Shown here piece by piece: positions 42,787-52,586 of a DNA stretch of 64,000 nt; the stretch's first letter is position 1, and each line of letters starts with the position of its first letter. Made by a program: the position numbers and the translations under genes. The stretch spans positions 3,224,001-3,288,000 of the forward strand of contig NZ_CP044065.1 in assembly GCF_008693385.1 (NCBI RefSeq), written 5' to 3'. Below the pieces are notes generated by a model. That model ran no database searches. It saw only the letters and a program-made list of their open reading frames with translations, and was not told where the DNA came from. The stretch is from Cupriavidus pauculus. GTDB lineage: Bacteria; Pseudomonadota; Gammaproteobacteria; Burkholderiales; Burkholderiaceae.

Positions 42787-43746
42787 TTACAAATCAAAAG
42801 CTGTATTCGAGGCTTTGCTGTCGCAGAGCCCATCCCAATAAGGCGGGGACCCGATGGCCTCGACGATGAACGTCGAGACTTCTCGTACCTTGCGCGAGCG
42901 CAGGCGGTTTTCTGGCGAGAGCATCTGGATGTAGGACGGCTCGGGCGAGGCCGCGAACTCCCAGTTTTCCAGCAGTGCCACGAGCTCGCCCTGCCTGAAC
43001 ATGTCGGTGCGATAGACCCACGTGGGGAACACCACGATGCCACGGCCGGCTACCGCTGCCGCGAGCAGCGTTTCGGCGTTGTTGCTGCGCAGTGGACCGC
43101 TGACGTTCAGCGTCTGGAAGGCTTCGGTGGGCGCCGTCCGGAAGTACCACTTCTGCGCGCCGAGTTGCCCCTTGTAGACGAGGCAGCGGTGCGCGAGCAG
43201 ATCCTGCGGGCTCTCGGGTTTTCCGTGCGCGGCGATATAAGCGGGACTCGCCGCCACGACGTGCCGCATCGAGCCGATGACCTTGCCGATCAGGCCCGAG
43301 TCGAGCAGTGGACTGACGCGGATGGTGATGTCCGCACCTTCCTGTACCGGATCGATATACGCGTCGGTCAGCGTGAGCTCGACGACAAGATCGGGATACC
43401 GTGCCTGCAACGCATTGACGATGCCCGCGATATGCAGCCGTCCCAGCATTTCCGGCGCGTTGATGCGCACGAGGCCATTGATATCGGCGTCGCGATGGAC
43501 CAGCCCTTCGGCCGCCTGGTCGAGCAGCTCCACCGCATCGCGCACCTGCAGGAAGTACTGCTCGCCCGCCTCCGTCAGGCGCACCGCGCGCGTGTTCCGG
43601 TACAGCAGCTGCTGGCCGAGCTCCTTTTCCAGCGCGGCGACGAAGCGCGATACCGACGACGCGGGCACCTGAAAGTGGCGCGCGGTCGCCTGGAAGCTGC
43701 CCGTCGTGGACACCATCAGGAAATAGCGGATGGCCTGCAGGTTCAT
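42787..43746 (-). CDS. LysR-family regulator, divergent from the Old Yellow Enzyme gene
   Basis: 319 residues. The winged helix is clear (MNLQAIRYFLMVSTTGSFQATARHF-type start, SSVSRFVAALEKELGQQLLYR, RAVRLTEAGE), followed by a periplasmic-binding-like effector domain. It is divergent from the flavin oxidoreductase gene with a dyad between them, so it probably controls that gene and itself. The C-terminus runs to the low-GC island edge. Confidence 0.93.
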   Translation of the reverse strand: MNLQAIRYFLMVSTTGSFQATARHFQVPASSVSRFVAALEKELGQQLLYRNTRAVRLTEAGEQYFLQVRDAVELLDQAAEGLVHRDADINGLVRINAPEMLGRLHIAGIVNALQARYPDLVVELTLTDAYIDPVQEGADITIRVSPLLDSGLIGKVIGSMRHVVAASPAYIAAHGKPESPQDLLAHRCLVYKGQLGAQKWYFRTAPTEAFQTLNVSGPLRSNNAETLLAAAVAGRGIVVFPTWVYRTDMFRQGELVALLENWEFAASPEPSYIQMLSPENRLRSRKVREVSTFIVEAIGSPPYWDGLCDSKASNTAFDL

Positions 43747-43788
43747 GGCGGGTCTCTACGTGCCGCAAACGGCGCTCGGTTGCGATTT

Positions 43789-43807
43789 GGACAAAATTGA
43801 TTTGTCC
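43789..43807. promoter_or_regulatory. LysR-type operator
   Basis: GGACAAAATTGATTTGTCC: 7-base arms (GGACAAA / TTTGTCC) around 5 bases, containing the T-N11-A pattern. It lies 43 bases before the LysR start and 113 before the oxidoreductase start. Confidence 0.65.
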
Positions 43808-43919
43808 AGCCGCTGGATTGTAGCGATTTTCGCATCTGCCTATGATGGTCTCCAATCAGTCGGCCCCGTGAACAAACCGGTCGCCGAAGACTGTCAACGA
43901 TGCAGCAAAGGAAACGCTT

Positions 43920-45056
43920 ATGTCCCGCCTCTTCAAGCCCTTCGACCTCGCCGGCCTGACGCTCGCCAATCGCGTCGTGATGGCGCCCCTGACCCGCTCG
44001 CGCGCGCCCGAGGATGTCGCCGACGAACGCGTCGCGCTCTACTACACGCAACGCGCCACCGCCGGCCTCATCGTGTCGGAAGGTACGCCCATCTCCCGCG
44101 AAGGGCAGGGCTATCTGTTCAACCCCGGCATCTTTACCGACGCGCAGATCGCCGGCTGGCGCCTGACCACGAACTCCGTGCACGCCGTCGGCGGCCATAT
44201 GTTCGCGCAGATTTGGCACGTGGGACGCGTCTCGCATCCGTCGATCCAGCAGGACGGCAGGCTGCCCGTGAGCCCGAGCTCGAAGCAACCGGTCGGCGCG
44301 CAGGCCTTCGGCTACGACGAGCAGGGCAAGCCCAATCTCGTCGCACCGCCGGCACCGCGCCAGCTCGCGACCGAAGAGATCTATCGCATCGTGGAGGAGT
44401 TCGCGCAGGCCGCCGAGAACGCCATCGCGGCGGGCTTCGATGGTGTGGAGATCCACGGTGCCAACGGCTATCTGCACGAGCAGTTCCTGAACCCGCTCGT
44501 CAACGATCGCGACGACGCGTTCTCGGCCCATACGATGGAGAATCGCCTGCGCTTCACGCTGGCCGTCATCGATGCCGTGGTCGCGCGCATCGGCGCATCG
44601 CGCGTCGGCATTCGCATCTCGCCATACGGCCAGCTGTTCGACATGCCGCTGCATCCGGAGATCGATGCCACGTACACCGCGCTGGCAAAGGAGATCGGCA
44701 CGCGCAAGCTCGCCTACGTGCATCTGATGGACCAGTCAGGCTTTATCGTCGGCGCCACGACGGTCGATGGCGGCGCAGCATCGGGCTTCAGCGCGCTGCT
44801 GGGCAAGCTGAAGACGTTGCTGCCCGAGACCGCGCTGATCCTCGCGGGCGGCATGACGCGCGAGCGCGCGGAGCAGTTGATCGAAGACGGCGTGATCGAC
44901 CTCGCGGCGTTCGGCGCGAGCTTCATCAGCAATCCGGATCTCGTGGCGCGTCTCGAGAACGGCTGGGAACTGACGCCCGCGGATCGCAGCACGTTCTACG
45001 GCGGCGGTTCGAAGGGCTATATCGATTACGCGCCGTACGAGGCCGCCACCGCGTAA
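43920..45056 (+). CDS. nemA: Old Yellow Enzyme family NADH:flavin oxidoreductase
   Basis: 378 residues, an (alpha/beta)8 FMN enzyme. N-terminal MSRLFKPFDLAGLTLANRVVMAPLTRSRA is typical; the active-site and FMN regions are WHVGRVSHPS, GFDGVEIHGANGYLHEQFLNP and ILAGGMTRERAEQLI. These enzymes reduce alkenes, nitro compounds and N-ethylmaleimide with NADPH. NemA-like by similarity; exact substrate is unknown. Regulated in all likelihood by the divergent LysR protein via the dyad at 43789. Confidence 0.93.
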   Translation: MSRLFKPFDLAGLTLANRVVMAPLTRSRAPEDVADERVALYYTQRATAGLIVSEGTPISREGQGYLFNPGIFTDAQIAGWRLTTNSVHAVGGHMFAQIWHVGRVSHPSIQQDGRLPVSPSSKQPVGAQAFGYDEQGKPNLVAPPAPRQLATEEIYRIVEEFAQAAENAIAAGFDGVEIHGANGYLHEQFLNPLVNDRDDAFSAHTMENRLRFTLAVIDAVVARIGASRVGIRISPYGQLFDMPLHPEIDATYTALAKEIGTRKLAYVHLMDQSGFIVGATTVDGGAASGFSALLGKLKTLLPETALILAGGMTRERAEQLIEDGVIDLAAFGASFISNPDLVARLENGWELTPADRSTFYGGGSKGYIDYAPYEAATA

Positions 45057-45078
45057 GACAGCAAACGCAGGGGGGTAG

Positions 45079-45990
45079 CTATCGCCGCTGCGCGAACCAG
45101 ATCCCCACCGCGATGGTGGCCATGCCGACGAAGTGGTACCAGCGCGGTGGATCGCCCAGCAGCAGCGAAGAGAGCAGCGCCGCGAAGATCGGCGTCAGCG
45201 TGATGAAGAACACCGGCAGTTGCGCCCCCGCGCGCGCGATCGCGCGGTCCCAGGCGAAGTAGGCAAGCAGCGACGGCACCGTGGCCACGTAGAGCAGGAT
45301 GCCCGCCACCTTGGCGCTCCAGGCGAGTTCATGGTCCAGCATCGACAGCTCCCACCACGCGAACGGGATGTTCACGATGACGCCGATGACGATCTGCGCG
45401 AAGAGCAGTGTCGGCAGCGGAATCTCCGGGCGGTGCTTGCGCAGGAGCCACGTGTAGCCGCTCCATGCGATGGTGGCGGTCAGCATGAAAAGATCGCCGG
45501 GCACGAAGTTCAGCTGGGCCAGATGGACGAGGTCCCCGCGCAGCAGCACGAACGATACCCCGACCAGACACAGCAGCGCCCCGGCCACATGCCAGGGCTT
45601 GATGCGTTCGCGAAAGAACGTCGCGCCGATCACAAGCAGGAACAGTGGCGTGGACGCGCCGATCAGCGTCACGTTGATCGGTGTCGATGTCGTCAGCGCA
45701 AGGTACTGGAACGAGTTGTAGCTCGCGATGGACAGCACGCCCATCGCGGTGAGCACGCCCGCATGCCGGCGCAATATCGCGCGATGCTCGACCACGCCGC
45801 GCCATGCATAGGGCGCCAGCAACAATCCCGCAATGGCCCAGCGCACCATGTTCAGCGTGATCGGCGGGATCACTCCTGCCGCGATACGCCCGACGATGGC
45901 GTTGCCGGCCCAGGCCAGCGGCGGGAAGGTAAGCAGGAGCAGCGTAATCCCGTCGAGGCGTCTGGCGCCGACACTGGCACTGGCTGGCAT
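45079..45990 (-). CDS. EamA/DMT-family transporter
   Basis: 303 residues with ten hydrophobic segments arranged as two EamA repeats (LTFPPLAWAGNAIVGR, PINVTLIGASTPLFLLVIGATFFRERI; then FMLTATIAWSGYTWLL and LPVFFITLTPIFAALLSSLLLGD). A drug/metabolite exporter of unknown specificity. Convergent with the oxidoreductase gene, 22 bases apart. Confidence 0.92.
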   Translation of the reverse strand: MPASASVGARRLDGITLLLLTFPPLAWAGNAIVGRIAAGVIPPITLNMVRWAIAGLLLAPYAWRGVVEHRAILRRHAGVLTAMGVLSIASYNSFQYLALTTSTPINVTLIGASTPLFLLVIGATFFRERIKPWHVAGALLCLVGVSFVLLRGDLVHLAQLNFVPGDLFMLTATIAWSGYTWLLRKHRPEIPLPTLLFAQIVIGVIVNIPFAWWELSMLDHELAWSAKVAGILLYVATVPSLLAYFAWDRAIARAGAQLPVFFITLTPIFAALLSSLLLGDPPRWYHFVGMATIAVGIWFAQRR

Positions 45991-46132
45991 GAGATGGAGG
46001 AGCGCGTGGGGGAGGTCGCATTATCGGGCAGATCGGCGACGCGCGATGTGCCCATGTTGCCGACATTGCCATCGGCGCCCGCGATGCCCCCCACGTTCAG
46101 GCGAAGCGCTGCCGAACGTCAGCCAAACAACG

Positions 46133-47614
46133 TCAGCCGAACAACTCCTCCGCCACGGTCGGATGCAGCGGCAGCGTCGTCTTCAGATGCGACGCCTTGA
46201 CGCCAAGCCGCATCGCCAGCGCAAACACCTGGATGATCTCCGGCGCCGCGTTGTCCATCAGATGCGCGCCCAGCACACGGCCGCTGCGCGCGTTCAATAC
46301 GAGCTTGAAAACCGATTGCCGCGACACGCCCGCGAAGCGATTCTCGAGCGAGACAAAGCGCCGGATCTCCGTGCGGATGCGTTCGGGCTTGCCCGCCGCC
46401 TCGATCGCCTCCGCCTCCGTCAGCCCCACCGCGCCGATTGCCGGCTCGCTGAATACCGCCGTGGGCACGACATCGAAGTCCACCATATCGCCACGCTTGC
46501 CGAACAGCCGGTCAGCCAGCCATCGCGCCTGCGATACGGCGACCGGCGTCAGCTGCAATCCCTCCGTGCAATCGCCGACCGCATACACGCCGCGTACCGA
46601 CGTGCGGAACTGCTTGTCCACGACGATGCCGCGTTCCTCGCCGAGCGCCACGCCAACGGCTTCGAGTCCGAGCCCCTCGACATTGGGATCGCGGCCGATC
46701 GCCGCGAGCACGGCCTGCGCGCGCACGCTCTGCTTGCGCCCCTGCTGCGTATAGCAAACCTCGTACGCGCCATTGGCCTGCGAGACGAGCGTGACTTCGG
46801 TGTTCAGGTGCACGCGCACGCCCTTGTTCGCGAGCGCCTCCGCGAGCGCGCGCGAGATGTCCGCATCGAACCGCTGCAGCAGGCGGTCCTCGCGCACGAG
46901 CAGGTCCACCTTCACGCCGTAGCGCGACAGGATCGACGCCTGCTCCACCGCGATATAACCGCCCCCGATCACCACCAGCGATCCGGGCAGCGACTGCCAC
47001 GTGAAGATATCGTCCGATGTGCTGACGAGCTCGCCGCCGGGCACCGCGAGCGCACGGGGGTGCGCGCCCGTGGACAGCAGGATCTTGCGCGCGCGAAGGG
47101 TCTCGTTACCGATGCGGATCTCGCCCGGTGCCGACAGTTCGGCATCGCCGTGCAGGATCTCCACGCCCGATTCGTGCAGCCGCTGCGAGAACGTCGCGGT
47201 CAGCCGCGCGACCTCCGCATTCACGCGCACGATGGCATCGCGCCAGTCCTCCTTGCCACCGGTGTTCGCCAGCCCCGTCGCCAGAATCGACGCCCAGCCC
47301 GCGCCATACGACAGCATCTTCTTGGGCACGCAGCCGCGATGCACGCAGGTGCCGCCAATCGCATCGCGTTCCACGAGCACCGTGCGCACGCCCAGCGCCG
47401 CCGCGCGGCGTGCCGCGGCCACGCCGCCGGAACCGCCGCCGATCACCACGAAGTCCACTTCGCGCGGCTTGGCGGGACGGCGCGCACGCGTGCGGCGGGG
47501 GACGTTCTCGATCGGCGTCTCGGCGCCGACCTCGCGCGCGCGGCGTTTTTCCTTCACGGGTGCTGCGACCGCCGCGGCCTCGTTCGATGCGGCGGATGAC
47601 TGGCGCTTGGGCAT
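46133..47614 (-). CDS. gorA: Glutathione-reductase-like flavoprotein disulfide reductase
   Basis: 493 residues. FAD site VDFVVIGGGSGGVAAARRAA, redox-active Cys90/Cys95 in GGTCVHRGCVPKKML, NAD(P) site VVIGGGYIAVEQASIL, and the C-terminal catalytic His in LPLHPTVAEELFG. The C-terminus and active site fit glutathione reductase better than lipoamide dehydrogenase; the second redox NADP site has Arg residues nearby. The first ~50 residues are an unusual Ala/Arg/Lys-rich extension with no export signal. It is upstream of nothing obviously related, so the exact disulfide substrate stays open. Confidence 0.85.
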   Translation of the reverse strand: MPKRQSSAASNEAAAVAAPVKEKRRAREVGAETPIENVPRRTRARRPAKPREVDFVVIGGGSGGVAAARRAAALGVRTVLVERDAIGGTCVHRGCVPKKMLSYGAGWASILATGLANTGGKEDWRDAIVRVNAEVARLTATFSQRLHESGVEILHGDAELSAPGEIRIGNETLRARKILLSTGAHPRALAVPGGELVSTSDDIFTWQSLPGSLVVIGGGYIAVEQASILSRYGVKVDLLVREDRLLQRFDADISRALAEALANKGVRVHLNTEVTLVSQANGAYEVCYTQQGRKQSVRAQAVLAAIGRDPNVEGLGLEAVGVALGEERGIVVDKQFRTSVRGVYAVGDCTEGLQLTPVAVSQARWLADRLFGKRGDMVDFDVVPTAVFSEPAIGAVGLTEAEAIEAAGKPERIRTEIRRFVSLENRFAGVSRQSVFKLVLNARSGRVLGAHLMDNAAPEIIQVFALAMRLGVKASHLKTTLPLHPTVAEELFG

Positions 47615-47705
47615 GCATATCTCCCTTGTCGTGCGGCCGTTCTGGCGCGCGGGTCATCCAGGACACGCGCGACGGGCCGCTCAGAAAAACATGGCGACAC
47701 CGGTG

Positions 47706-48632
47706 TCACGACACCGGCAACAGTTCCTGCTCAACAATCGACGGCCATTCGCGCAGAAAAGTTTCCCCATCGCGACGACCGAGGTCATACGCATCGCCCA
47801 TCGCATCGGGGCGCGTGTAGTCCCAGCTCGAGATCGGCACGCGTTGCGAGGGCTGCAGATACAGGCGGCGCTGCGTGCGGTGATCCACCGCATGGTCGAC
47901 CGCGTGGTCCACAACAAAACGGCGCGGACGCGGATACAGGCGCGTCACGAGGACCAGCACGTTCCCCGGCGTGGCATCGAGCGCATCGACGGGTACGTTG
48001 TCCACGAGGCCGCCGTCGAGCACCGCGCGTCCCTCGCGCCGCAGCACGGGGGTGAAGGGCGGCGTGCAGGCCGACTGCAGCAGCAGATCGGCCAGCGCCT
48101 CCGGCGACGCGCAATCCTGCGCGCGCACGAATTCGGGATGAAAGCCGAGCTTGCGGCCGAGCCGCGGATGCAGCGTCCTGAAGACGTGCTTGTCGAGGTT
48201 GTACGCCAGCAGGCCCGCAGCCACGGCAAGGCGCGGTCCGCTCCAGCGCGGAATATGCGCGACGCCGATGCGGATCTCGGGCGCATCGCGCAGCCGCGCG
48301 AAACGGTCCTCGCCGAGCAGGGACAGCAGTGCGCCGCGATAGATGCCGTAATGAGGAAAGACACGCTCGCGGCCCAGCAGGTTCCCCCAGTAGGCATTGC
48401 GGCGATTGCCGGCCAGCACGCGGCGGTAGTACGCCATGGTCTGGTGCGAGTCGTGCGTGTAGACCATGCACGCGGTGGCGGCGCCGGCGGAAATGCCGGC
48501 GATCACGCGTGGCGCGAGCCGGAGTTCGGGCGCCACGACGTCCCACCATCCGGCCTGCCACCAGCAGCGGTTGCCGCCGCCGGCAAAAACGATCTGGTCA
48601 AAGACGCCACGGGTTGCGGCGGTCGGTGTCAT
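47706..48632 (-). CDS. Patatin-like phospholipase
   Basis: 308 residues. Catalytic Ser48 in VIAGISAGAATA (GxSxG), oxyanion Gly run FAGGGNRCWWQAG near residue 17-28, and the catalytic Asp in DGGLVDNVPVDAL near residue 206. No signal peptide, so cytoplasmic or injected. Patatins hydrolyse phospholipids; role here is unknown. It ends in a short GC-rich hairpin at 47700-47717. Confidence 0.9.
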   Translation of the reverse strand: MTPTAATRGVFDQIVFAGGGNRCWWQAGWWDVVAPELRLAPRVIAGISAGAATACMVYTHDSHQTMAYYRRVLAGNRRNAYWGNLLGRERVFPHYGIYRGALLSLLGEDRFARLRDAPEIRIGVAHIPRWSGPRLAVAAGLLAYNLDKHVFRTLHPRLGRKLGFHPEFVRAQDCASPEALADLLLQSACTPPFTPVLRREGRAVLDGGLVDNVPVDALDATPGNVLVLVTRLYPRPRRFVVDHAVDHAVDHRTQRRLYLQPSQRVPISSWDYTRPDAMGDAYDLGRRDGETFLREWPSIVEQELLPVS

Positions 48633-48704
48633 GGCGCTTCCTCGTCGGGAACCGGGCTTGCGCCATCATACCGGAGTCTCCGGGAACGAATCCGTCCGCC
48701 GGTA

Positions 48705-50219
48705 TCAGGCGGCGTTGTCGGCCTCCGCGCGTGCCGACGAACGGTTGGCGTGCCAGCGCAGCAAACGGGGGATGACCACCACCGCGACGGTCATCGCGAG
48801 GATCGTCGCCGAGATCGGCTGCTTCACGAACAGGCTCCAGTCGCCCTGGCCGATCGACAGCGCGTTGCGCAGCTGCTTCTCCGCGATCGGTCCGAGGATC
48901 AGGCCCACGATGACCGGCGCCGTGGGGAAGTCGAAGCGGCGCATCGCCATGCCGAGCAGGCCGATGACGAACAGCAGCAGCAGGTCGAACCACGACTGGC
49001 GAATGCCATAGGCGCCAAGGCCCGCGAAGATCAGGATGCCGCCGTACAGCAGCGGCGTGGGCACGCGCAGCATGCGCACCCACAGGCCGATGGCCGGCAG
49101 GTTCAGCACGAGCAGCATCACGTTGCCGATATACAGCGACGCGAGCAGGCCCCACACGAGATCGCCCGAGGTCTGGAACAGCATCGGACCGGGCTGCAGG
49201 TTGTAGTTCTGGAATGCCGCGAGCAGGATCGCCGTGGTATTCGAGGTCGGAATGCCGAGCGTGAGCAGCGGGGCGAGCGTGGCCGTCACGGCCGCGTTGT
49301 TGGCTGCCTCCGGACCCGCCACGCCTTCGATGGCGCCGACCTTGCCGAACTCTTCCTTGTGGTTCGACAGCTTCTTCTCGGTCGCGTACGACAGGAACGT
49401 CGGAATCTCCGCGCCACCGGCCGGAATCAGGCCGAACGGAAATCCGATCAGCGTGCCGCGCAGCCAGGCCGGCACCGAACGGCGCCAGTCGGACTTGTTC
49501 ATGTGGATGGAGCTCAGCTTGTTGAACGAACCATCGGGCTGCGGGAAGAACGCGTTGAACAGCGCCTCGCCCACCGCGAACAGGCCCACGGCCACCACGA
49601 CGATATCCACGCCGTCGTACAGCTCCTGGATGTTCATCGAGTAGCGCGTCTGGCCCGACAGCGAGTCCATGCCGATAAGGCCGATGCCGAGGCCGAGGAA
49701 CAGGCTCGTCATGCCACGCAGCAGCGACGAGCCGAGCACGGCCGATACCGTCGTGAACGCGAGCAGCATGATCATGAAGTACTCGCCCGGACCGAACTGC
49801 AGCGCGACGTCCGCCGCCACGGGCGCGAACATCGACAGCAGCACCGTGGCGATCGTGCCGGCCACGAACGAACCGATGGCGGCCGTGGCCAGCGCCGGGC
49901 CCGCGCGGCCGTTCTTGGCCATGAGGTTGCCTTCCATCGCCGTGACCATCGTCGAGGACTCGCCCGGCGTGTTCATCAGGATGGACGTGGTGGAGCCGCC
50001 GTACATCGCGCCGTAGTAGATGCCCGCGAACATGATCAGCGCGGCGGTGGGTTCCACCTTGGCGGTCAGCGGCAGCAGCATCGCCACCGTCAGGGCGGGG
50101 CCGATGCCGGGCAGCACGCCGATGGCGGTACCGAGAAAACAGCCGACGAGCGCCCACAGCAGGTTGATGGGCGTGATGGCGACGGCAAAGCCGTGCATCA
50201 ACTGGTTGAGTGTGTCCAT
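48705..50219 (-). CDS. tctA: Tripartite tricarboxylate transporter, large permease
   Basis: 504 residues, about 12 membrane helices, with the TctA blocks [48 protein letters not shown] and [25 protein letters not shown]. It forms the membrane channel of the TctCBA carrier, driven by the sodium or proton gradient. The order tctC-tctB-tctA is conserved and all point the same way with short gaps. Confidence 0.95.
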   Translation of the reverse strand: MDTLNQLMHGFAVAITPINLLWALVGCFLGTAIGVLPGIGPALTVAMLLPLTAKVEPTAALIMFAGIYYGAMYGGSTTSILMNTPGESSTMVTAMEGNLMAKNGRAGPALATAAIGSFVAGTIATVLLSMFAPVAADVALQFGPGEYFMIMLLAFTTVSAVLGSSLLRGMTSLFLGLGIGLIGMDSLSGQTRYSMNIQELYDGVDIVVVAVGLFAVGEALFNAFFPQPDGSFNKLSSIHMNKSDWRRSVPAWLRGTLIGFPFGLIPAGGAEIPTFLSYATEKKLSNHKEEFGKVGAIEGVAGPEAANNAAVTATLAPLLTLGIPTSNTTAILLAAFQNYNLQPGPMLFQTSGDLVWGLLASLYIGNVMLLVLNLPAIGLWVRMLRVPTPLLYGGILIFAGLGAYGIRQSWFDLLLLFVIGLLGMAMRRFDFPTAPVIVGLILGPIAEKQLRNALSIGQGDWSLFVKQPISATILAMTVAVVVIPRLLRWHANRSSARAEADNAA

Positions 50220-50229
50220 GTCAGGGTCC

Positions 50230-50703
50230 TCAGAAGCCGGCCACGGGCAGCAGCGGCAGGTTGATGCCGAGCAGGAAGTCGAACAGCGCCCACATGGGCA
50301 GCGTGATCAGCAGGCCGATGAGCGCATCGCGGGCGATCCGGCGGCTGCCGTAGCCGCGCGCGACGCAGACCATCAGCAGCGTCGACGCAAGCACGAAACC
50401 GAGCGTGCCGATCAGCGCCATGTTGAGCACGAGGCCGGCCGAGACCCACAGAAAGCCCTTGAAGTTATGCGGTGCCGCGGGCAGCTCGGCGTCTTCTTCC
50501 GGCATATTGCGAAAGCCGCCGCGCACGCCCTGCCAGGTCAGCAACACGCCGCAGACGGCCAGGCCGATGCCGACCAGCGTGGGCACGAAGCGCGGCGAGA
50601 GGCCGGCGTAGCCTTCCTCGCCCGAGATACCGGGAATGCCGGCGAAGAAGAACACCGAGACGGCCAGCACGGCAATGCCGATGACGACGTGGGAGGGTTT
50701 CAT
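50230..50703 (-). CDS. tctB: Tripartite tricarboxylate transporter, small permease
   Basis: 157 residues with four hydrophobic segments, beginning [20 protein letters not shown]; the TctB signature [23 protein letters not shown] follows. The frame extends further upstream but the ATG at 50703 fits the family and has GGAAC-type ribosome spacing. It lies 10 bases before tctA. Confidence 0.92.
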   Translation of the reverse strand: MKPSHVVIGIAVLAVSVFFFAGIPGISGEEGYAGLSPRFVPTLVGIGLAVCGVLLTWQGVRGGFRNMPEEDAELPAAPHNFKGFLWVSAGLVLNMALIGTLGFVLASTLLMVCVARGYGSRRIARDALIGLLITLPMWALFDFLLGINLPLLPVAGF

Positions 50704-50773
50704 GTGAGGTTCCTGCGGGACAACGAAGACAGCCCGGGCAGCGCGGGCCCGGGCTCGTACGACGGGAGCTCGA

Positions 50774-51772
50774 TTACTTGGCGACGCCCAGTTCGCGCAG
50801 CGTGGTGCCAAGGCGCGTGGACTCGGCATCGACGAACTTGCCGAACTCGTCGCCGGTCAGCAGGAACGGCGTCCAGTCGTTCTTCTGCAGCGCTTCCTTC
50901 CACACGTTGTTCTCGGTGGCCTTCACCACGGCGTCGATCAGCGCCTTGCGTTGATCGGCGGTGATGCCGGGCGCGCCATACACGCCGCGCCAGTTGTAGA
51001 TCTCCACGTTCACGCCTTGCTCCTTGAGCGTGGGCAGCTCGGCGGTGCGATCCTTCGAGGTCACGGCCAGCGCGCGCATCTTGCCGGTCTTGATGAACGG
51101 CAGGAACTCGGACACGCCCGCGATACCGACGGTCACGTGGCCGCCGAGAATCGAGGCCGAGGCTTCGCCGCCGCCCGCGAACGGCACGTAGTTGATCTTC
51201 TTCGGATCCACGCCGATGTCCTTGGCGATCAGGCCCGCGAGGATGTGGTCGATCGAACCTTTCGAGCCGCCGCCCCAGCTGACGCTGCCCGGATTGGCCT
51301 TGAGCTGCGTGGTTAGGTCCTTGAGCGTCTTGATGGGCGAATTGGCCGCGACGGTCAGCACCATCGTGTCCGCGAAGAGGCGCGCGACGGGCGTGGCGTT
51401 CTTCAGCGTGACCGGCGGATGGCTCGTCTCGATCGCGCCGACCATCACCGCGCCCGTCACTACGAGCGCGTTCGGGTTGCCCTTGTCGCTGTTCACGAAC
51501 TGGGTGAGGCCGATGGTGCCGCCGGCACCGCCCTTGTTGTCGTAGGACGCGCCCTTGGCCACGCCCGCCGCGATCATCGCGGCGCCGAGCGAACGGCCCG
51601 TCTGGTCGTAGCCGCCGCCAGGGTTGGCGCCGATCATCACCTTGACGGTATCGAGTGCGAAGGCCGGAGACGCGGCGACGGCCATCGCGAACGTGGCGGA
51701 GGCCAGCGCGACATGCGCGATGCGCTTGAACGAGGGATGGCGGGAATGACGGTGATGCAGCGACTTGTCCAT
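50774..51772 (-). CDS. tctC: Tripartite tricarboxylate transporter binding protein (Bug family)
   Basis: 332 residues with a signal peptide of about 40 residues ending in SPAFALDT. The Bug fold starts VKVMIGANPGGGYDQTGRSL and has the family hinge SWGGGSKGSIDHILAGLI. Bug proteins bind carboxylates, aromatic acids or amino acids in the periplasm. First gene of tctCBA. Ligand cannot be assigned. Confidence 0.94.
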   Translation of the reverse strand: MDKSLHHRHSRHPSFKRIAHVALASATFAMAVAASPAFALDTVKVMIGANPGGGYDQTGRSLGAAMIAAGVAKGASYDNKGGAGGTIGLTQFVNSDKGNPNALVVTGAVMVGAIETSHPPVTLKNATPVARLFADTMVLTVAANSPIKTLKDLTTQLKANPGSVSWGGGSKGSIDHILAGLIAKDIGVDPKKINYVPFAGGGEASASILGGHVTVGIAGVSEFLPFIKTGKMRALAVTSKDRTAELPTLKEQGVNVEIYNWRGVYGAPGITADQRKALIDAVVKATENNVWKEALQKNDWTPFLLTGDEFGKFVDAESTRLGTTLRELGVAK

Positions 51773-52075
51773 CGCGGTCTCCTGTGTATTTTTGATGAGG
51801 CGATTCGAATGGCCCGATTCTAGGAGGGGCTAACTGTCAAACACCTGTCAATTTGCTTGCAATCCGCTCGGGGTTTACCTGCGGTTGTCTGCTTTGTCTT
51901 GCCATGAATGCCACAGGACGCGCGGGCAAGGCAGATCTAAACATCTTTGACTTGGCTACCGTTAAACAAGTCACTAGGATTGCTCCGTGACTGCAACACT
52001 TGGTTACAGTTTCCAGGAACATCCGCAGCGCAGAACAAAGCGGGTGGCCATCACGGATGTCATTAGGGGTCAAGC
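51773..52075. other. Divergent intergenic region, tctC / coiled-coil gene
   Basis: 303 bases, lower GC. On the tctC side the reverse strand has two TTGACA hexamers and a TAGAAT, but not at canonical spacing. I see no gene or RNA structure in it. Confidence 0.4.
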
Positions 52076-52582
52076 ATGGATACAACGATCAGGGCCGCGG
52101 ACGGCTGGCCGCCGGAGCTCGATGCGGCGGGAAGCGCGGACGGGGACCGCGGCATCTGGAAGAGCACGGTGGCCGCCGCGAGTCAGGCGATCGAGGCCGC
52201 CAAGGGGATGCATCAGACAGTCGGGCAGACGCTCAAGCTGCAGCGCAAGATCATGGCGCTGCGCGAAGAACTGCATCGCGCCGAAGCGGAACGCGATCTC
52301 TATCGCGATCTGCATTCGCGCACCGTCGACGAGCTCAACCAGACGCTCGACCTGAGTCCCGCCGAATGGCAGCGCCTGCGCGCCGAATCCGAAACGCTGC
52401 AGATCCGCCATCGCGCATACAAGCTGCTGGTCCAGCATTACGCGCGCACCGGCGCCGTCATCGAGCCCGCACTGTTCGCCGACCAGCGTAGCCGCGTGCA
52501 GCAGCACATCCTGTTCCAGCGGCGCAAGGGCATTCCCGTTTCGGTGATCACCGTCGACGACATCGCCTTCCTGCTGCGCTGA
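52076..52582 (+). CDS. Cytoplasmic coiled-coil protein, unknown function
   Basis: 168 residues. Residues ~30-110 are strongly helical with heptad-like patterns (LKLQRKIMALREELHRAEAE, RDLYRDLHSRTVDELNQTLD) and likely form a coiled coil. The C-terminal part ends VSVITVDDIAFLLR. No signal peptide, enzymatic motif or known family. Convergent with the diguanylate cyclase gene, only 4 bases apart. Could be a structural or regulatory partner. Confidence 0.75.
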   Translation: MDTTIRAADGWPPELDAAGSADGDRGIWKSTVAAASQAIEAAKGMHQTVGQTLKLQRKIMALREELHRAEAERDLYRDLHSRTVDELNQTLDLSPAEWQRLRAESETLQIRHRAYKLLVQHYARTGAVIEPALFADQRSRVQQHILFQRRKGIPVSVITVDDIAFLLR

Positions 52583-52586
52583 GTCG

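Noticed and set aside
47001..50264. A 1087-codon plus-strand open frame across the disulfide reductase, patatin and tctA genes
   Set aside because: Spans three confident reverse-strand genes and shows no domain; a GC-driven shadow.
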